Source of the DNA: Psychrobacter immobilis
GTDB taxonomy: Bacteria; Pseudomonadota; Gammaproteobacteria; Pseudomonadales; Moraxellaceae
Assembly: GCA_904846265.1 (NCBI GenBank)
Contig: CAJHAA010000013.1
Span: 26,731 to 90,730 of the forward strand
Direction of reading: 5' to 3'
Length of the DNA: 64,000 bases
This document shows positions 63,482 through 64,000 of the stretch, piece by piece (position 1 is the stretch's first letter; each line of letters opens with the position of its first letter). The position numbers were made by a program, and so were the translations under genes. Under the pieces are notes generated by a model that saw nothing but the letters and a program-made list of their open reading frames with translations, was not told where the DNA came from and did no database searches.

Positions 63482-63874
63482 ATGAATATCGGTCAAGCGT
63501 CAGAGCTATCGGGAATCTCTCCCAAAATGATCCGCTATTATGAACAAATCGGGTTGCTTGATGCCGTAAAACGCTCAAATTCAGGGTATCGAATGTATTC
63601 TAAACAAGATATAAAAGACTTATGCTTTTTGAGACAGGCTCGTGATTTAGGTTTTTCCTCCAAACAGATGAAAGAGTTGCTTGATTTGCGAAAAAATACA
63701 GATCGGCAGAGTGCTGATGTTAAACAATTAACACTGCAACATATCGTAACTTTGAACCAAAAAATAGCTCAATTACAAGATATGGTGAGCTTATTACAGA
63801 TTTCTGCTGATCATTGCTCAGGTGATGCAAACGCAGATTGTGCCATACTAAAAGATCTTGAACAGAGTAAATAA
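63482..63874 (+). CDS. cueR: Cu(I)-responsive MerR-family regulator
   Basis: 130 residues. HTH IGQASELSGISPKMIRYYEQ at 3-22, dimerisation helix, and Cys112 and Cys120 (HCSGDANADC), the same positions as the Cu(I) ligands of E. coli CueR. It should activate the two 19-bp-spaced promoters at 60823-60853 and 60875-60905. It follows copA by 65 bp, with a terminator between, and has a strong GGAGGAAAG ribosome site. The stop codon TAA (63872-63874) is followed immediately by the end of an insertion sequence. Confidence 0.94.
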   Translation: MNIGQASELSGISPKMIRYYEQIGLLDAVKRSNSGYRMYSKQDIKDLCFLRQARDLGFSSKQMKELLDLRKNTDRQSADVKQLTLQHIVTLNQKIAQLQDMVSLLQISADHCSGDANADCAILKDLEQSK

Positions 63875-64000
63875 TGAACCGCCCCGACTTTATCGGAGAG
63901 TGATTTACTTGAGTCAGGCAGCGATGCCTGACAGGGTTAAATTATCATAATACCGCTTTTCAAAATCAAAAGGTGACACATAACCAATCGTACTATGCAG
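63875..64000 (-). mobile_element. IS3-family insertion sequence, right part beyond the window
   Basis: The terminal repeat starts TGAACCGCCCCGACTTTATC at 63875, in the style of IS3-family (IS51-group-like) ends. The 3' end of a transposase gene on the minus strand lies just inside. A hairpin TCAGGCA-GCGA-TGCCTGA (63914-63931) covers the transposase stop codon. Only 126 bp are visible. Confidence 0.85.
63914..64000 (-). CDS. IS3-family transposase (OrfB), C-terminal 28 residues
   Basis: The frame enters from the window edge and stops at TGA (63916-63914). It reads LHSTIGYVSPFDFEKRYYDN and eight more residues. HSTIGYxSPxxFE is the closing signature of IS3-family DDE transposases. The remainder, including the DDE residues, is outside the window. 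Confidence 0.88.
   Translation of the reverse strand: MHSTIGYVSPFDFEKRYYDNLTLSGIAA

Overview
The window looks like a chromosomal segment of a gammaproteobacterium of the Moraxellaceae, most likely Psychrobacter or a close relative. This is inferred from gene content and protein flavour (a homodimeric AceE with a two-lipoyl AceF, rsmG-parA-parB, exbBD-msbA-lpxK-kdsB-holB-pilZ, a high-molecular-weight FabG beside MaoC) and from a moderate, slightly AT-rich base composition. No database search was possible. No rRNA, tRNA or CRISPR array was seen.

Layout. (1) 1-10784, minus strand: an envelope cluster of five genes. They are a partial exported protein at the left edge, a 1782-residue protein joining DUF11-like and SdrD_B-like modules to a predicted outer-membrane barrel, and three smaller exported proteins of DUF11 type. 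(2) 11415-15993: aceE-aceF, the E1 and E2 components of pyruvate dehydrogenase. (3) 16220-23676: an OmpW porin, a small Cys-rich membrane protein, a voltage-gated K+ channel, a TerD-like protein, a WYL regulator and a Lon-type AAA+ protease. (4) 24050-33997: a housekeeping run on the plus strand with rsmG, parA, parB, exbB, exbD, msbA, lpxK, kdsB, holB and pilZ. It covers chromosome segregation, lipid A export and synthesis, and the DNA polymerase clamp loader. (5) 34298-41094: PPK2, then a divergent thiolase / FabG4-like reductase / MaoC trio for fatty-acyl metabolism, and a small phosphatase-like protein. (6) 41358-52846: mostly solitary metabolic and transport genes, including a beta-lactamase-fold hydrolase, a Na+/H+ antiporter, ilvD, a HIT protein, a BCCT transporter, dusB, a DUF1622 protein and an SDR enzyme. 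(7) 53223-57619: a parvulin, then a luciferase-like oxidoreductase, a metallo-hydrolase lipoprotein and an isochorismatase-fold hydrolase, divergent from a GlxA-type AraC regulator. (8) 57735-64000: a metal-resistance block with a Zn/Cd/Pb P-type ATPase and its MerR regulator, a copper chaperone, CopA and CueR, closed on the right by an IS3-family insertion sequence that begins at the base after the cueR stop codon.

The regulatory DNA is informative. Three promoters in the metal block have the 19-bp spacer typical of MerR-family control; two of them diverge from one intergenic region and share an almost identical inverted half. Many genes end in clear intrinsic terminators. A MITE-like repeat of about 167 bp occurs near 34.1 kb, with a related partial copy near 41.2 kb and a terminus-only relic near 20.7 kb. 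The best candidate for an undescribed system is the envelope cluster at 0-10.8 kb, in which three exported proteins end in a similar beta-strand-like motif beside one giant barrel-anchored partner.
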